64,000 nucleotides of DNA from Gallaecimonas kandeliae (GCF_030450055.1 NZ_CP118480.1:434001-498000); one strand, 5' to 3'; positions 12,178 to 22,051 are shown, numbered from the stretch's first letter. Notes: generated from the letters alone by a model not told the origin. Numbers and translations are program-made.

Positions 12178-13385
12178 ACAGATTCATCGCCTGGATAGAC
12201 GAACGCATTCCCATGACGGCGACCTGGGACAAGCACGTCGGCAAGTATCCTGCCCCCAAGAACTTCAACTTCTGGTACTTCTTCGGCTCCCTGGCCATGC
12301 TGGTGCTGGTCAACCAGATCCTCACCGGTATCTGGTTGACCATGGACTATAACCCCAGCGCCGAAGGGGCCTTCGCCTCCATCGAATACATCATGCGGGA
12401 CGTGGACTACGGCTGGCTGCTGCGCTACCTGCACAGTACGGGCGCGTCCGCCTTCTTCATTGTGGTCTACCTGCACATGTTCCGGGGCCTGATGTACGGC
12501 TCCTACCAGAAACCGCGGGAACTGCTGTGGCTCTTTGGCATGCTGATCTTCCTATGCCTGATGGCCGAAGCCTTCATGGGCTACCTGTTGCCCTGGGGCC
12601 AGATGTCCTACTGGGGCGCCCAGGTCATCATCTCCCTGTTCGGGGCCATCCCCGTCATAGGGGACGACCTGACCCTGTGGATCCGCGGCGACTACGTGAT
12701 CAGCGGTGCCACCTTGAACCGCTTCTTCGCCCTGCACGTCATAGCGCTGCCGCTGGTGCTGGTGGTGCTGGTGTTCCTGCACATCATCGCCCTGCACGAA
12801 GTGGGTTCCAATAACCCCGACGGCATCGAAGTGAAGAAGAACAAGGATGAAAACGGCTGGCCCAAAGACGCCATCCCCTTCCATCCCTACTACACCGTCA
12901 AGGACATAGTGGGTGTGGCAGGTTTCCTGTTCATCTTCTGCTACATCATCTTCTTCAAACCGGAAGGGGGCGGCATCTTCCTGGAGGCGCCCAACTTCCA
13001 ACCGGCCGACCCCTTGACCACACCGCCGCACATAGCGCCGGTCTGGTACTTCACCCCCTTCTACGCCATCCTGCGGGCCGTGCCCAACAAGCTGGCCGGG
13101 GTCATCGCCATGTTCTCGGCGATCATAGTGCTGTTCCTGCTGCCCTGGTTTGACAGGGGCAAGGTCAAGTCGGTGCGCTACCGAAGCGTGCTGCACCGGC
13201 TCAACCTCATCCAGTTCGCCGTTTCCTGCCTGATCCTCGGTTACCTGGGAACCCAGCCGGCCACCCCGACCCACACCCTGGTGGCGCAGATCTGCTCTGT
13301 GACTTACTTCGGCTACTTCGCTCTCCTGTGGTTCTACAGCAAGAACGAGAAGACCAAGCCGGTTCCGGAGAGGGTGACCCAATGA
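12174..13385 (+). CDS. petB: Cytochrome bc1 cytochrome b subunit
   Basis: This is the di-heme membrane core of complex III (403 residues, about eight helices). The four heme-ligand histidines are His87 and His101 in helix B and His188 and His203 in helix D. The Qo-site motif reads PVWY (289-292) instead of the common PEWY; PVWY is known in some beta- and gammaproteobacteria. It overlaps petA and petC by four bases each (ATGA). Confidence 0.97.
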   Translation: MNRFIAWIDERIPMTATWDKHVGKYPAPKNFNFWYFFGSLAMLVLVNQILTGIWLTMDYNPSAEGAFASIEYIMRDVDYGWLLRYLHSTGASAFFIVVYLHMFRGLMYGSYQKPRELLWLFGMLIFLCLMAEAFMGYLLPWGQMSYWGAQVIISLFGAIPVIGDDLTLWIRGDYVISGATLNRFFALHVIALPLVLVVLVFLHIIALHEVGSNNPDGIEVKKNKDENGWPKDAIPFHPYYTVKDIVGVAGFLFIFCYIIFFKPEGGGIFLEAPNFQPADPLTTPPHIAPVWYFTPFYAILRAVPNKLAGVIAMFSAIIVLFLLPWFDRGKVKSVRYRSVLHRLNLIQFAVSCLILGYLGTQPATPTHTLVAQICSVTYFGYFALLWFYSKNEKTKPVPERVTQ

Positions 13386-14116
13386 AAAGATTGCTGATAG
13401 CCCTGCTGGCGATGCTGCCGCTTGTGGCCCTGGCCGAGGAAGGTGAGGTCCATCTGGACAAGGCCCATTACGACCTCACCGATAAGGCGTCCTTGCAGCG
13501 CGGCGCCCGGATGTTCATGAACTACTGCTTCGGTTGCCACCAGATGCAGTACCAGCGTTATGTGCGTACTGCCGACGATTTGGGCATACCTCATGACCTG
13601 ATGGAACAAAATCTGATTTTCACTGGCGCCAAAATAGGCGATCATATGAAAAATGCCATGCCGGCCGAGAAAGCGGCCGTTTGGTTTGGCAAGGTGCCGC
13701 CGGATCTGACCCTGGTTGCCAGGGTGCGCGGCCCAGATTGGATCTACACCTACCTGCGTTCCTTCTATGTGGACGAATCCCGTCCCTGGGGGGTAAACAA
13801 CGAGGTATTCAAAGACGTAGGCATGCCGCACGTGCTGCAGGAACTGCAGGGCGTACCGCGCAAGACCTACGAAACACGCCTGGTGGACGGCGAAGAGAAA
13901 GAGGTCTACGCCGGCATCAAAGCCGACGGTACCGGTGAGCTCAGCGCCGAGGAGTATGACAAGGCTGTACTGGACCTGGTCAACTTCCTCGTGTATACCG
14001 GTGAACCCATGCGACTGGAAGCCGAGAGCATCGGCTGGAAGGTGCTGGTGTTCTTGGCCATCTTCTTTGTGATTGCCTACTTCTTGAAGAAAGAATACTG
14101 GCGCGACGTCCACTGA
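13382..14116 (+). CDS. petC: Cytochrome bc1 cytochrome c1 subunit
   Basis: This membrane-anchored c-type cytochrome passes electrons from the Rieske protein to soluble cytochrome c. From the ATG at 13382 it has 244 residues with a Sec signal (cleavage near ALA at residue 18), the heme-binding CFGCH (49-53) and a C-terminal transmembrane helix (about 221-237) followed by a basic tail. The start overlaps the petB stop by four bases. A longer open frame from 13328 lies inside petB and was rejected. Confidence 0.96.
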   Translation: MKRLLIALLAMLPLVALAEEGEVHLDKAHYDLTDKASLQRGARMFMNYCFGCHQMQYQRYVRTADDLGIPHDLMEQNLIFTGAKIGDHMKNAMPAEKAAVWFGKVPPDLTLVARVRGPDWIYTYLRSFYVDESRPWGVNNEVFKDVGMPHVLQELQGVPRKTYETRLVDGEEKEVYAGIKADGTGELSAEEYDKAVLDLVNFLVYTGEPMRLEAESIGWKVLVFLAIFFVIAYFLKKEYWRDVH

Positions 14117-14126
14117 GGATTTTCCC

Positions 14127-14163
14127 ACAGCAATGGGGGCAGCGGCCTCCATTGCTGTTTTTT
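14127..14163 (+). terminator. petABC terminator
   Basis: A perfect 10-bp stem ACAGCAATGG / CCATTGCTGT with further inner pairing, then six T, lies 10 bases after petC. sspA starts 23 bases further on with its own ribosome site. Confidence 0.9.
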
Positions 14164-14186
14164 GCGTTTTTTTCTGGAGGCTTAAG

Positions 14187-14816
14187 ATGGCGTTGGCAGC
14201 CAACAAACGCTCTGTGATGACTCTTTTTGGTGGTGGTACCGACATGTACAGCCACCAGGTTCGTATCGTACTGGCCGAGAAAGGCGTGACCTTCGACATC
14301 GTCGAAGTGGATCTGTCCAATCCCCCGGAGGATCTGGTCGAACTGAATCCCGACGTCAGCGTGCCCACCCTGGTGGACAGGGAAGTCACCCTGTATCGCG
14401 CCGACATCATCAACGAATACCTGGACGAGCGTTTCCCGCACCCGCCCCTGATGCCGGTCTACCCTGTGATGCGCGGCAATGCCCGCCAGACCATGTACCG
14501 CATCCAGAAGGACTGGTACGCCCTGGCCGAGCGCATCGAGCGTGGCGACAAGGCCGACGAAGCCCGCCAGGAACTGCGCGAAGGCCTGCTGGCCCTGGCG
14601 CCGCTCTTTGCCGACACGCCCTTCTTCCTGAGCGAAGAATTCGGCCTGATGGACTGCGTGCTGGCGCCGCTGCTGTGGCGCCTTGGCCACCTGGGTGTGG
14701 AACTGTCCGGCCGTGGCGCCAAGGAGATCCGTACCTATATGGCGCGCATCTTCGAACGCGAGTCCTTCCAGGCTTCCCTGTCCGACGCCGAACGGGAAAT
14801 GAGCCATGGCGCCTGA
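14187..14816 (+). CDS. sspA: Stringent starvation protein A
   Basis: SspA is a glutathione-S-transferase-fold protein that binds RNA polymerase and alters promoter use in stationary phase and starvation. From the ATG at 14187 it has 209 residues (E. coli 212). It has an N-terminal thioredoxin-like domain (MTLFGGGTDMYSHQVRIVL) and an all-helical C-terminal domain. The ribosome site TGGAGG supports this start; the in-frame ATG at 14133 lies inside the pet terminator. Confidence 0.95.
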   Translation: MALAANKRSVMTLFGGGTDMYSHQVRIVLAEKGVTFDIVEVDLSNPPEDLVELNPDVSVPTLVDREVTLYRADIINEYLDERFPHPPLMPVYPVMRGNARQTMYRIQKDWYALAERIERGDKADEARQELREGLLALAPLFADTPFFLSEEFGLMDCVLAPLLWRLGHLGVELSGRGAKEIRTYMARIFERESFQASLSDAEREMSHGA

Positions 14817-15246
14817 GCGCCTGATGAAACCCTGTAGGCCCCACCTGCTGCGGGCCTACTACGAATGGTTGCTGGATAACGACCTGACCCCGCACTTAGT
14901 GGTGGACGCCACCCAGGACGGGGTCGAAGTGCCCCAGGAGCACGTGCGGGACGGCCAGATCGTCTTGAACATTGGCCCCGGTGCCGTGGCCAACCTGAAC
15001 ATGGGTGACAACGACCTGGTGTTCAACGCCCGCTTTGGCGGCGTGCCCAGGCGCCTGGTGGTGCCCATGGCTGCCGTGCTGGCCATCTATGCCCGTGAAA
15101 ACGGGGCTGGTACCGCCTTCGACGACGAGCCTTTCTACCAGGCCCTGCGCGAAGGCAAGGTCGCCTTGGAAGGGGAAGGGCCGGATGACGATCCGGAGCC
15201 GCCCAAGCCGGGCAAGAAGGCGCCTTTCCTCAAGGTAGTGAAATAA
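14806..15246 (+). CDS. sspB: ClpXP adaptor SspB
   Basis: SspB delivers ssrA-tagged proteins to ClpXP. The folded domain (RPHLLRAYYEWLLDN through AAVLAIYARENGAG) and the C-terminal ClpX-binding tail (FLKVVK) joined by an acidic, proline-rich linker are clear. The linker is shorter than in E. coli (146 against 165 residues). Two starts are possible: ATG 14806, overlapping sspA by 11 bases with GGGAA upstream, or ATG 14824, giving MKPCRPHLL, which resembles other SspB N-termini. I list the longer form. Confidence 0.93.
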   Translation: MAPERLMKPCRPHLLRAYYEWLLDNDLTPHLVVDATQDGVEVPQEHVRDGQIVLNIGPGAVANLNMGDNDLVFNARFGGVPRRLVVPMAAVLAIYARENGAGTAFDDEPFYQALREGKVALEGEGPDDDPEPPKPGKKAPFLKVVK

Positions 15247-15272
15247 AAAAACCGGCATCTGCCGGTTTTTTT
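15245..15272. terminator. sspB / dolP bidirectional terminator
   Basis: AAAAAACCGGC, loop ATCT and GCCGGTTTTTTT form a symmetrical hairpin with A and T tracts on the two sides, placed between the convergent sspB and dolP genes. Confidence 0.9.
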
Positions 15273-15285
15273 ATTGGGGTTCGCC

Positions 15286-15852
15286 TCAGCGGTATTGGAA
15301 GACCTTGACCACCCGGGTCACGCCCGAGACGTTGCGGGCGATGTTGGCGGCGCTGTCGCCCTCCTGGTGGCTGACCAGGCCCATCAGGAACACCTCGGCG
15401 TTCTCGGTGACCACCTTGACGGCGGAGCTGTCGAGATCGCTGGCGATGAGCTTGCCCTTGACCACTGAGGTGAGCCAGGTGTCATGGGTGCGGGTGGACA
15501 GGCGGGTCGGGGTCATCAGCCGGATCTGGTTGTTGACCTTGCTTACGCCCGGAACCTTCTGGGCCTGGCTGACGATGCGGGTGCGCAGTGCCTCGCCGGG
15601 GGCCTGGCCCACCAGCAGCACCTCGCCGTTCATGGACACGACGCTGACGTGGGTGTTGCTGCGCAGCTCGGGGTCGCTGCTGATGATGCCGGTTATCTTC
15701 AACTCTATGCTTTCGTCGTCGATGTAGGCACCGACGGTGCGCCTGTCGTTGGCGACGCTGGCGGTGCCGGCGGCGCCGGCCACCAAGGCGACGGCGCATC
15801 CTTGGAGCAGCATTGTTGCCATCAGGCAGGCTGTCATCACGGCTTTGTTCAT
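15286..15852 (-). CDS. dolP: Outer-membrane lipoprotein DolP (YraP)
   Basis: DolP is a dual-BON-domain lipoprotein of the outer membrane that supports envelope integrity and BAM function. From the ATG at 15852 it has 188 residues (E. coli 191). The lipobox LQGC places the acylated cysteine at residue 19. BON domains follow at about 45-112 and 123-188, with the glycine-containing NGEVLLVGQ and NAEVFLMGLV repeats. It is last in the minus-strand set lpoA-yraN-diaA-dolP, two bases after diaA. Confidence 0.95.
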   Translation of the reverse strand: MNKAVMTACLMATMLLQGCAVALVAGAAGTASVANDRRTVGAYIDDESIELKITGIISSDPELRSNTHVSVVSMNGEVLLVGQAPGEALRTRIVSQAQKVPGVSKVNNQIRLMTPTRLSTRTHDTWLTSVVKGKLIASDLDSSAVKVVTENAEVFLMGLVSHQEGDSAANIARNVSGVTRVVKVFQYR

Positions 15853-15854
15853 GG

Positions 15855-16442
15855 TCAGTCTTCCTGGCTGAAGAGGGTGGAGTCGATGGCGTCGCACAGG
15901 GCGTGCAGCACCAGGATGTGGACTTCCTGAGTACGGGCCGGCCTGTAGCCGGGAACCCGGATCTCCACGTCATTCGGGCCCAGCAGGCCGGCCATCTCGC
16001 CGCCATCCATGCCGGTCAGGGCCAGTATGGTCATGTCGCGGGACAGGGCGGCTTCCATGGTCTTGATGAGATTACGGGAGTTGCCTGACGTGGAGATGAC
16101 CAGCAGCACATCCCCAGGCTGGCCAAGGGCCCTGACCTGCTTGCTGAAGACTTCGTTGAAGCTGTCGTCGTTGCTGACGGCGGTCAGCATGCCGCTGCCG
16201 CCACCCAAGGCCAGGGCCGGCAGGCTGGGGCGCTCGGTTTCGAAGTGGTGCATCAGCAGGTTGACGAAGTGCTGGGCGTGCAGGCCGCTGCCACCATTGC
16301 CGCAGGCCAGGATCTTGTTGCCGGCCAGCAGGCAGTTGACCAGCATCATGGCCCCCTGGGCTATGGCGTCGGGCAGGGCTTCGCTGGCCACTATCTTGGT
16401 TTGAATGCTCTCGGTAAAACTGTCTTTGATCCGATCCAGCAT
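15855..16442 (-). CDS. diaA: DnaA initiator-associating protein DiaA
   Basis: DiaA is an SIS-domain protein that binds DnaA and helps timely replication initiation. It has 195 residues (E. coli 196). The SIS fold is shown by [16 protein letters not shown] near residue 44 and [12 protein letters not shown]. Sugar-isomerase relatives (GmhA) are similar, but the location next to yraN and dolP and the length fit DiaA. Confidence 0.93.
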   Translation of the reverse strand: MLDRIKDSFTESIQTKIVASEALPDAIAQGAMMLVNCLLAGNKILACGNGGSGLHAQHFVNLLMHHFETERPSLPALALGGGSGMLTAVSNDDSFNEVFSKQVRALGQPGDVLLVISTSGNSRNLIKTMEAALSRDMTILALTGMDGGEMAGLLGPNDVEIRVPGYRPARTQEVHILVLHALCDAIDSTLFSQED

Positions 16443-16450
16443 GAATACTC

Positions 16451-16822
16451 CTAAATGCCAAAGGCCCCCTTCAACCAGAGGGGCCCCTGTTCACCTTCAT
16501 AAATCACCACGTCGAAGCGGCACTGGCAGTCCCACTCGTTGAGGCCTTGTTCCTTGAGGAAGCGCCTGGCGCTTTGCCAAAGCCGGGCCTGCTGGGCGCG
16601 GCTGATGGCGTGGACGGCGCCGCCGAAGCCGGTCTGGCTACGGTATTTGACCTCCACGAACACCCACAGAGGTCCTTCCTTCATCACCAGGTCAAGCTCG
16701 CCACCGCGGTAGCGCACGTTGCGGGCGACGGGGCTCAGCCCCTGCTGCTTTAACCAGCGTTCGGCGTCCTGCTCAAAGTGCCGGCCCTTGGCTGTCCTGC
16801 TCGGGAAGAGGCGGAATGACAT
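16451..16822 (-). CDS. yraN: YraN family protein (UPF0102)
   Basis: This 123-residue endonuclease-like fold protein has unknown cellular function. It keeps the family core [11 protein letters not shown] and [14 protein letters not shown], a restriction-enzyme-like (D-ExK) pattern. I chose the ATG at 16822 because [17 protein letters not shown] follows at the expected distance. This start lies inside the end of lpoA, an overlap of 50 bases. The open frame extends to 16984 but the added residues look like out-of-frame lpoA. Confidence 0.9.
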   Translation of the reverse strand: MSFRLFPSRTAKGRHFEQDAERWLKQQGLSPVARNVRYRGGELDLVMKEGPLWVFVEVKYRSQTGFGGAVHAISRAQQARLWQSARRFLKEQGLNEWDCQCRFDVVIYEGEQGPLWLKGAFGI

Positions 16823-18593
16823 GGTCCTGAACCTGGGTGTTGCCGCCCCTGATGGTGACCCATTGCAGGCGGCGGTGGATGACGCCGTTGCCGTCGATGC
16901 CGATGCTGCCGGAAATGCCTTGTACCGGTTCGCTGCCTTCGATGCGCAGGGTGGCCATGCGCGGCAGCAGGCGGGCGGCATCATAGCCCATGGCGAACAG
17001 CCGTTCCAAGGCGCTGGGCCAATGGGGGCGGAGCTGGGTCAGCAACTGGCGCATGGCCAGGGCCGGCCCCTGCTGGCTGACGAAATAGGGCATCTCCGAG
17101 AAACTCAGGCCGTTGAAATCGCGCAGGCCGGCCGGGTTCTCCAGATCGGGGTGGCCCCGCGACGAGGTATAGGCGGCAATGGGGTCCGCGAAGGGGCTGA
17201 TGGTGACGTCGATGAAGGCTTTCATCAGCCCCACTTCTTCCTTGTCCCCCAGCAGGTAGAGGAAATCCACGTCACGGCGGGAGCGGGCCTCGGCGACCAG
17301 ATCGTGGCCAAGCAGATCTTCCACCTGGCCGATGCGGGCCTTGGAGTCGTTGATCTTGAGCAGATCGCGGATCCCCTGTTCCAACTGCTGGCGGTTGCCG
17401 AAAAGGCGCATATCCACCGGCTCTTCATGGCCGTATTGGCGCCAGCGCTCGATGAAAGCCTGGGCCTGGCGGTTGTTGGTGGCGCTGTCCAGGCCGATCA
17501 GCAGCGGGTGTTCTGCCTTGCGGTCCACCGCCTCCTCGGCGGCCTGGGCCGCTTCGTCTTCCGGCGCCAGGGCGAAGAAATAGCTGTCGGCAACGCCGGG
17601 GCGGAACACCCGGTTCAGGGCCAGCCAGGGCACGTCGACATTGCCGCTTTGCTGCAGGGCCTCCACCTGGGGCCTGAGCAGGGGGCCCACCAGCATGTCG
17701 GCGCCTTCGCTCTTGGCCTGCTGCCAAGCGGCAACGGCGTCATTGGCACTGTCCAGCACCACCAGCTGGGCCGGCTGGCCGCTGTCCAGCCAGGCGGCGA
17801 CGAAGCCGTCACGGATGGCCTGGCCCTGGGCGGCGAAGCTGCCGGTCAAAGGCAGCAGCAGGGCGACCTTGGTGGGCTGGTACTCGGTGATCTGGGTCAA
17901 TTGCTCCAGGGATTGGGGCAGGTAACGGCCCGGCAGGGAGTTGGGATACTGCTGCTGCCAGGCGCTGATGGCGTCCTTGAGGGCCGGGCCGCGCTTTTCC
18001 TTGGCCAGTTGCTGCAGGCTGAGCCAGGGGGCCCAGCTGGCATCCAGTTGGCTGGTGTCGGCCTTGGGCAGCAGGCTCCAGATGCGATCGCTAATGCGGG
18101 CCTGTTGGACGGAGTCACTGCTGGCCTCGGCCAGTTGGGCCAGGGCCTGGATCTGGGCGTTGACGTCGCCGGAGAGCTCGGCCAGGCGGGACTTGAGGCG
18201 CAGGCGCTGGGTCTCGAAGGCCTGGGGCATGGGGCTCGCGAGGAGGGCGGCGGCGGCGGCGTAGTCTTCACGGGCCATGGTCGCCTGGGCGGCCAGCAAC
18301 TGGTAGGCGGCCAAGGCTGCCGGCTGGGTCAGCTGACCCTTGAGAGCCGCCAAGACGCTGTCCACCTTGGCCCAATCCGCAGCCTGGGCATAGGCGCGAC
18401 CGGCCTGCAGTTGCCACAGCAGCTTGTCCTGGCCCTCTGCCTGGCGGGCCTTGTCCAGGTATTCGCTGGCCTTGGCGTAGACCGGGCTGGCCAGCCTGCC
18501 GCTCCATTCATCCCTGGGGCCTGTGCTGGCGCAGTGGCTGAGTGCCAACGCCAGGCACAGCATGGCTGCGCTCCGTGTTAGAATCCTGGTCAT
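16773..18593 (-). CDS. lpoA: Penicillin-binding protein activator LpoA
   Basis: LpoA is an outer-membrane lipoprotein that reaches through the periplasm to stimulate PBP1a. From the ATG at 18593 it has 606 residues with a lipobox LSHC (Cys21), an N-terminal TPR-like helical domain (to about 255) and a C-terminal periplasmic-binding-protein-like domain beginning near [16 protein letters not shown]. It is upstream of yraN, which it overlaps, and divergent from rsmI as in E. coli. Confidence 0.95.
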   Translation of the reverse strand: MTRILTRSAAMLCLALALSHCASTGPRDEWSGRLASPVYAKASEYLDKARQAEGQDKLLWQLQAGRAYAQAADWAKVDSVLAALKGQLTQPAALAAYQLLAAQATMAREDYAAAAALLASPMPQAFETQRLRLKSRLAELSGDVNAQIQALAQLAEASSDSVQQARISDRIWSLLPKADTSQLDASWAPWLSLQQLAKEKRGPALKDAISAWQQQYPNSLPGRYLPQSLEQLTQITEYQPTKVALLLPLTGSFAAQGQAIRDGFVAAWLDSGQPAQLVVLDSANDAVAAWQQAKSEGADMLVGPLLRPQVEALQQSGNVDVPWLALNRVFRPGVADSYFFALAPEDEAAQAAEEAVDRKAEHPLLIGLDSATNNRQAQAFIERWRQYGHEEPVDMRLFGNRQQLEQGIRDLLKINDSKARIGQVEDLLGHDLVAEARSRRDVDFLYLLGDKEEVGLMKAFIDVTISPFADPIAAYTSSRGHPDLENPAGLRDFNGLSFSEMPYFVSQQGPALAMRQLLTQLRPHWPSALERLFAMGYDAARLLPRMATLRIEGSEPVQGISGSIGIDGNGVIHRRLQWVTIRGGNTQVQDHVIPPLPEQDSQGPAL

Positions 18594-18672
18594 TTGCCGT
18601 CTTACGTCCTCGCTGAAACTGTGCCTAGTGTATGCGAGGGGCCATAGCGACACAAACAGAGGGCCCACTCCC

Positions 18673-19506
18673 ATGAATGACACCAAAGGCACCCTTTACA
18701 TAGTCCCCACGCCCCTGGGTAATCTGGGGGATATCAGCCAACGGGCCCTGAACGTGCTGGGCGAAGTAGCGCTGATCTGTGCCGAGGACACCCGCCACAC
18801 AGGGCAGCTGCTGCACCATTTCGCCATCCGCACTCCCACCCAGTCCCTGCATGACCACAACGAGAAGCAGAAAGCCGGCTTTATCATCGGCAAGCTGGAA
18901 GGGGGCATGGACGTGGCCCTGGTGTCGGACGCCGGCACGCCGCTTATCTCGGACCCCGGCTATACCCTGGTCAGCCAGTGCCGTGAGGCGGGGATCAAGG
19001 TGGTACCGCTGCCGGGCCCCTGCGCCGCCATCACGGCCCTGTCCGCCTCTGGCCTGCCCACGGACCGCTTTGCTTTCGAAGGTTTCCTGCCCGCCAAGCA
19101 GAGCGCCCGCCTGGCCCAGTTGGAGGCCCTGGCCGAGGAGCCCCGCACCCTGGTCTTCTACGAGTCACCCCGCCGGGCGCTGGACTGCCTCAAGGACATG
19201 GCGCAGGTCTTCGGCCCAGAGCGCCAGGTGGTGCTGGCCAAGGAGCTGACCAAGACTTTCGAGACCCTTCATGGCGCCCCTGCCGCCGAACTCATCACCT
19301 GGTTGCAGGAAGACGAGGATCGCCAGAAGGGGGAGATGGTGCTGATGGTGGCGCCCGCTCCCAAGGCGGCGGAACTGCCCAAGGCGGCGGTGAAGCTCTT
19401 CCTGGCCCTGGCCGAGGAGCTGCCCCGCAAGAAAGCGGCAACTCTGGTGGCCGACGCCTTCGATCTGAAGAAGAACGCCCTCTATAACCTGGGACTGGAG
19501 GGCTGA
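18673..19506 (+). CDS. rsmI: 16S rRNA 2'-O-methyltransferase RsmI
   Basis: RsmI methylates the ribose of C1402 in 16S rRNA. From the ATG at 18673 it has 277 residues. The tetrapyrrole-methylase fold is shown by [14 protein letters not shown] at the N-terminus, [15 protein letters not shown] and VVPLPGPCA. An upstream in-frame start at 18523 would lie inside lpoA on the other strand and was rejected. The lpoA-rsmI gap of 79 bases must hold both promoters. Confidence 0.96.
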   Translation: MNDTKGTLYIVPTPLGNLGDISQRALNVLGEVALICAEDTRHTGQLLHHFAIRTPTQSLHDHNEKQKAGFIIGKLEGGMDVALVSDAGTPLISDPGYTLVSQCREAGIKVVPLPGPCAAITALSASGLPTDRFAFEGFLPAKQSARLAQLEALAEEPRTLVFYESPRRALDCLKDMAQVFGPERQVVLAKELTKTFETLHGAPAAELITWLQEDEDRQKGEMVLMVAPAPKAAELPKAAVKLFLALAEELPRKKAATLVADAFDLKKNALYNLGLEG

Positions 19507-19518
19507 GGCGGGCCCATG

Positions 19519-19524
19519 TATACT
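19519..19524 (+). promoter_or_regulatory. rnpB -10 element
   Basis: TATACT sits seven bases before the predicted 5' end of the RNase P RNA. No convincing -35 hexamer is seen 17 bases upstream, inside the end of rsmI. Confidence 0.5.
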
Positions 19525-19530
19525 GCGCCT

Positions 19531-19890
<360 letters not shown>

Positions 19891-19897
19891 ATTCTTG

Positions 19898-19934
19898 AAC
19901 AAAGAAGCCGCCTTGGGGCGGCTTCTTTGTTTTT
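19898..19934 (+). terminator. rnpB terminator
   Basis: A 14-bp stem ACAAAGAAGCCGCC with its complement, loop TTGG and a T-run lies directly after the P1 helix of rnpB. Confidence 0.93.
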
Positions 19935-20252
19935 GGGTGAGCGGTGTTGGAAGCCGTCCCTGGCGCCACGCCCGGCTCGCTCGTCCTGAGGCTCGCGTCT
20001 GGCTGCGCCCCGGCTTACTCGGACCCTCCTGGTCCTCGCCCTAAGGGCCATCGTCGCCAGGCTCCGATGTTCAAATCTGCTCCTGGCAGATTTGTCGGGC
20101 TTCACCACCACAATTCACCACGCTATTGGGGCCTTGTTTAATTTTCCAGGGCTGGAGCTTCAATGCGGGTTAAATGCCGGGCTTTAAAACACTTGCTTTT
20201 CAGCCTGTTGCAATAAGGCTGCAGGCCGCGTCACAACTGGATTTTCCCTTGC
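19935..20252. other. Gene-free spacer between rnpB and mraZ
   Basis: This stretch of just over 300 bases has no supported gene. It contains a perfect 9-bp inverted repeat, CAAATCTGC (20072-20080) and GCAGATTTG (20086-20094), flanked by GC-rich sequence that reads like a dispersed intergenic repeat rather than a coding region. The last 100 bases are more AT-rich and lead into the mraZ promoter. Short open frames here have no family resemblance. Confidence 0.5.
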
Positions 20253-20282
20253 TTGACAAGCTTGAAGGCCACCCCCTAGACT
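20253..20282 (+). promoter_or_regulatory. mraZ (dcw) promoter
   Basis: A perfect TTGACA (20253-20258) and TAGACT (20277-20282) are separated by 18 bases. The predicted start of transcription falls at about 20289, on the edge of the MraZ box, which fits autorepression of the division cluster. Confidence 0.75.
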
Positions 20283-20290
20283 TGGCTTCG

Positions 20291-20315
20291 TGGGGAATTG
20301 TGGGAAATTGTGGCA
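20291..20315 (+). promoter_or_regulatory. MraZ operator
   Basis: Three direct repeats spaced exactly ten bases apart are visible: TGGGG (20291), TGGGA (20301) and TGGCA (20311), each followed by a five-base A/T-rich spacer. This is the known MraZ-binding arrangement (TGGGN repeats with five-base spacers) and lies between the promoter and mraZ. Confidence 0.88.
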
Positions 20316-20347
20316 AAAATTGCTAACCCAAGGGAAGAATAAGAACG

Positions 20348-20809
20348 ATGTTTCGTGGTGCGAGCGAAGTGAGCCTGGACAGCAAAGGACGGCTCGCGAT
20401 ACCCAAGCGGTATCGCGATCGGCTCCTTGCTGACTGCGAAGGCCAGCTGGTCTGCACCATAGATATCCACCAACCCTGCCTCTTGCTCTACCCCCTGGCG
20501 GAATGGGAACTGATAGAGCGCAAGCTCAGCCGCCTCTCCTCCATGAAACCCGCCGAGCGCCGCATGCAGCGCATGCTGCTCGGCCACGCCACCGAACTGG
20601 ACCTGGACAACCAGGGACGGGTGCTCCTCACCGGTCCCCTTCGCAACCATGCCGGCCTGGACGGCAAGGTGATGCTGGTGGGCCAGTTCAACAAATTCGA
20701 GATCTGGTCGGATACGGCCTGGCAGGCGCAGATCGCCGCCGACATGGCCGCCATCGGCGATGGTGCCGACTTGGAACTCACCGACGCCCTGAAGGACTTT
20801 TCACTGTGA
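20348..20809 (+). CDS. mraZ: Transcriptional regulator MraZ
   Basis: MraZ is an AbrB-fold DNA-binding protein that forms rings and represses its own operon. It has 153 residues with two MraZ domains, each carrying the D-x-K/Q-G-R signature ([10 protein letters not shown] near residue 10 and LDNQGRVLL near residue 85). It is the first gene of the dcw cluster, with the matching operator just upstream. The GTG start of rsmH overlaps its stop by four bases. Confidence 0.97.
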   Translation: MFRGASEVSLDSKGRLAIPKRYRDRLLADCEGQLVCTIDIHQPCLLLYPLAEWELIERKLSRLSSMKPAERRMQRMLLGHATELDLDNQGRVLLTGPLRNHAGLDGKVMLVGQFNKFEIWSDTAWQAQIAADMAAIGDGADLELTDALKDFSL

Positions 20810-21744
20810 CCGAACACGTTAGCGTACTGCTGGGCGAAAGCATCGAGGCCTTGGCCATCAAGCCGGATGGCCTCTACGTGGACGGCACCTTTGGCCGTGG
20901 CGGCCATTCCCGCGCCATCCTGGCAAAGCTGGGGCCGGAAGGCCGCCTCATCGCCATCGACCGGGATCCCACCGCCATAGCCGCCGCCAAGGCCATGGCC
21001 GATCCGCGCTTTTCCATCATCCAGGGGCCTTTCTCTGGTCTCGCCGAGTACCTGACCGAGGCAGGTGTCGCCGGCCAGGTGGACGGCCTGCTGCTGGATC
21101 TCGGGGTTTCTTCGCCCCAGCTGGACGACGCCGAGCGGGGTTTCAGCTTCCTGCGCGACGGGCCTTTGGACATGCGCATGGATCCCACCAGCGGTGAAAG
21201 CGCCGCCGATTGGCTCAACCGCGCCGAGGCCGATGACATCGCCTTCGTGCTCAAGACCTTCGGCGAGGAGCGCTACGCCAGGCGCATCGCCCGCGCCATA
21301 GTGGAACGCCGCAACCAGGCGCCCCTGTCCCGTACCAACGAACTGGCCGACCTTATCGCCAAGGCCGCCCCCAGCAAGGAAAAGCACAAGCACCCTGCTA
21401 CCCGCTCCTTCCAGGCCATCCGCATCTACATCAACAGCGAGCTGGACGAGGTGAAAAAGGCCCTGGATGGCGCCCTGCGCGTCCTCAAGCCCGGCGGCCG
21501 GCTGGCGGTGATCAGCTTCCACAGCCTGGAAGACCGCCTGGTCAAGCAGTTCATCCGCGCCCAGGAAAAGGGCCCAGAGCTGCCCCCCGGCCTGCCGGTG
21601 ACCCAGGACCAGATCAAGCACCACAAGAAATTGAAGTCCCTGGGCAAGCCCATCTTCCCCAGCGAAGAAGAGACCCAGGCCAACCCCCGCGCCCGCAGCT
21701 CGGTGCTGCGGGTGGCGGAGCGGACGGAGGCGCCCCATGGCTGA
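20806..21744 (+). CDS. rsmH: 16S rRNA m4C1402 methyltransferase RsmH
   Basis: RsmH (MraW) methylates N4 of C1402 in 16S rRNA, the same nucleotide that RsmI modifies. Starting at the GTG at 20806 it has 312 residues (E. coli 313). The SAM-binding [13 protein letters not shown] near residue 29 and the [14 protein letters not shown] segment are intact. The GTG overlaps the mraZ stop (GTGA) and homology begins at once with [11 protein letters not shown]. The longer open frame from 20503 is inside mraZ. Confidence 0.96.
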   Translation: MTEHVSVLLGESIEALAIKPDGLYVDGTFGRGGHSRAILAKLGPEGRLIAIDRDPTAIAAAKAMADPRFSIIQGPFSGLAEYLTEAGVAGQVDGLLLDLGVSSPQLDDAERGFSFLRDGPLDMRMDPTSGESAADWLNRAEADDIAFVLKTFGEERYARRIARAIVERRNQAPLSRTNELADLIAKAAPSKEKHKHPATRSFQAIRIYINSELDEVKKALDGALRVLKPGGRLAVISFHSLEDRLVKQFIRAQEKGPELPPGLPVTQDQIKHHKKLKSLGKPIFPSEEETQANPRARSSVLRVAERTEAPHG

Positions 21745-22051
21745 ACGCCAGCCCCGGCTTGCCGCCCTTATCGCAGCTGAACTCTGGCAGTCCAAGTGGC
21801 TGCTTTTGCTCTTTTTTGCGGTTATCGCTTCGGCCTTTGCCGTGGTCGACCTGGCCCAGGGCAATCGCCTGCTCACCGCCGAGAAGGAGCAGCTGATGGT
21901 GGAGCGGGAAAGCCTGGACGTGGAGTGGCGCCACCTCAACCTGGAGGAAGGGGCCCTGGGTGAGCACAGCAGGGTCGAAGGCATAGCCCAGCGCCAGATG
22001 AACATGAAGCGGGTCGCCCGCACCGACGAAAAGGTCATAGAGCTCAAATGA
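21737..22051 (+). CDS. ftsL: Cell division protein FtsL
   Basis: FtsL is a short bitopic membrane protein of the FtsQLB complex that activates FtsWI. It has 104 residues: a short cytoplasmic part, one transmembrane helix (about 21-42) and a periplasmic coiled coil rich in Glu and Leu. It overlaps rsmH by eight bases and ftsI by four. Confidence 0.95.
   Translation: MAERQPRLAALIAAELWQSKWLLLLFFAVIASAFAVVDLAQGNRLLTAEKEQLMVERESLDVEWRHLNLEEGALGEHSRVEGIAQRQMNMKRVARTDEKVIELK

Noticed and set aside
16719-18581. Plus-strand 620-codon open frame opposite lpoA
   Set aside because: LpoA on the minus strand has a lipobox, domain structure and conserved neighbours; the antisense frame is glycine- and glutamine-rich shadow sequence.
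20060-20115. Possible tRNA remnant (TTCAAATC and CACCACCA)
   Set aside because: The flanking stems do not pair as a T-arm or acceptor stem, so it is not a tRNA; kept only as an unexplained spacer.
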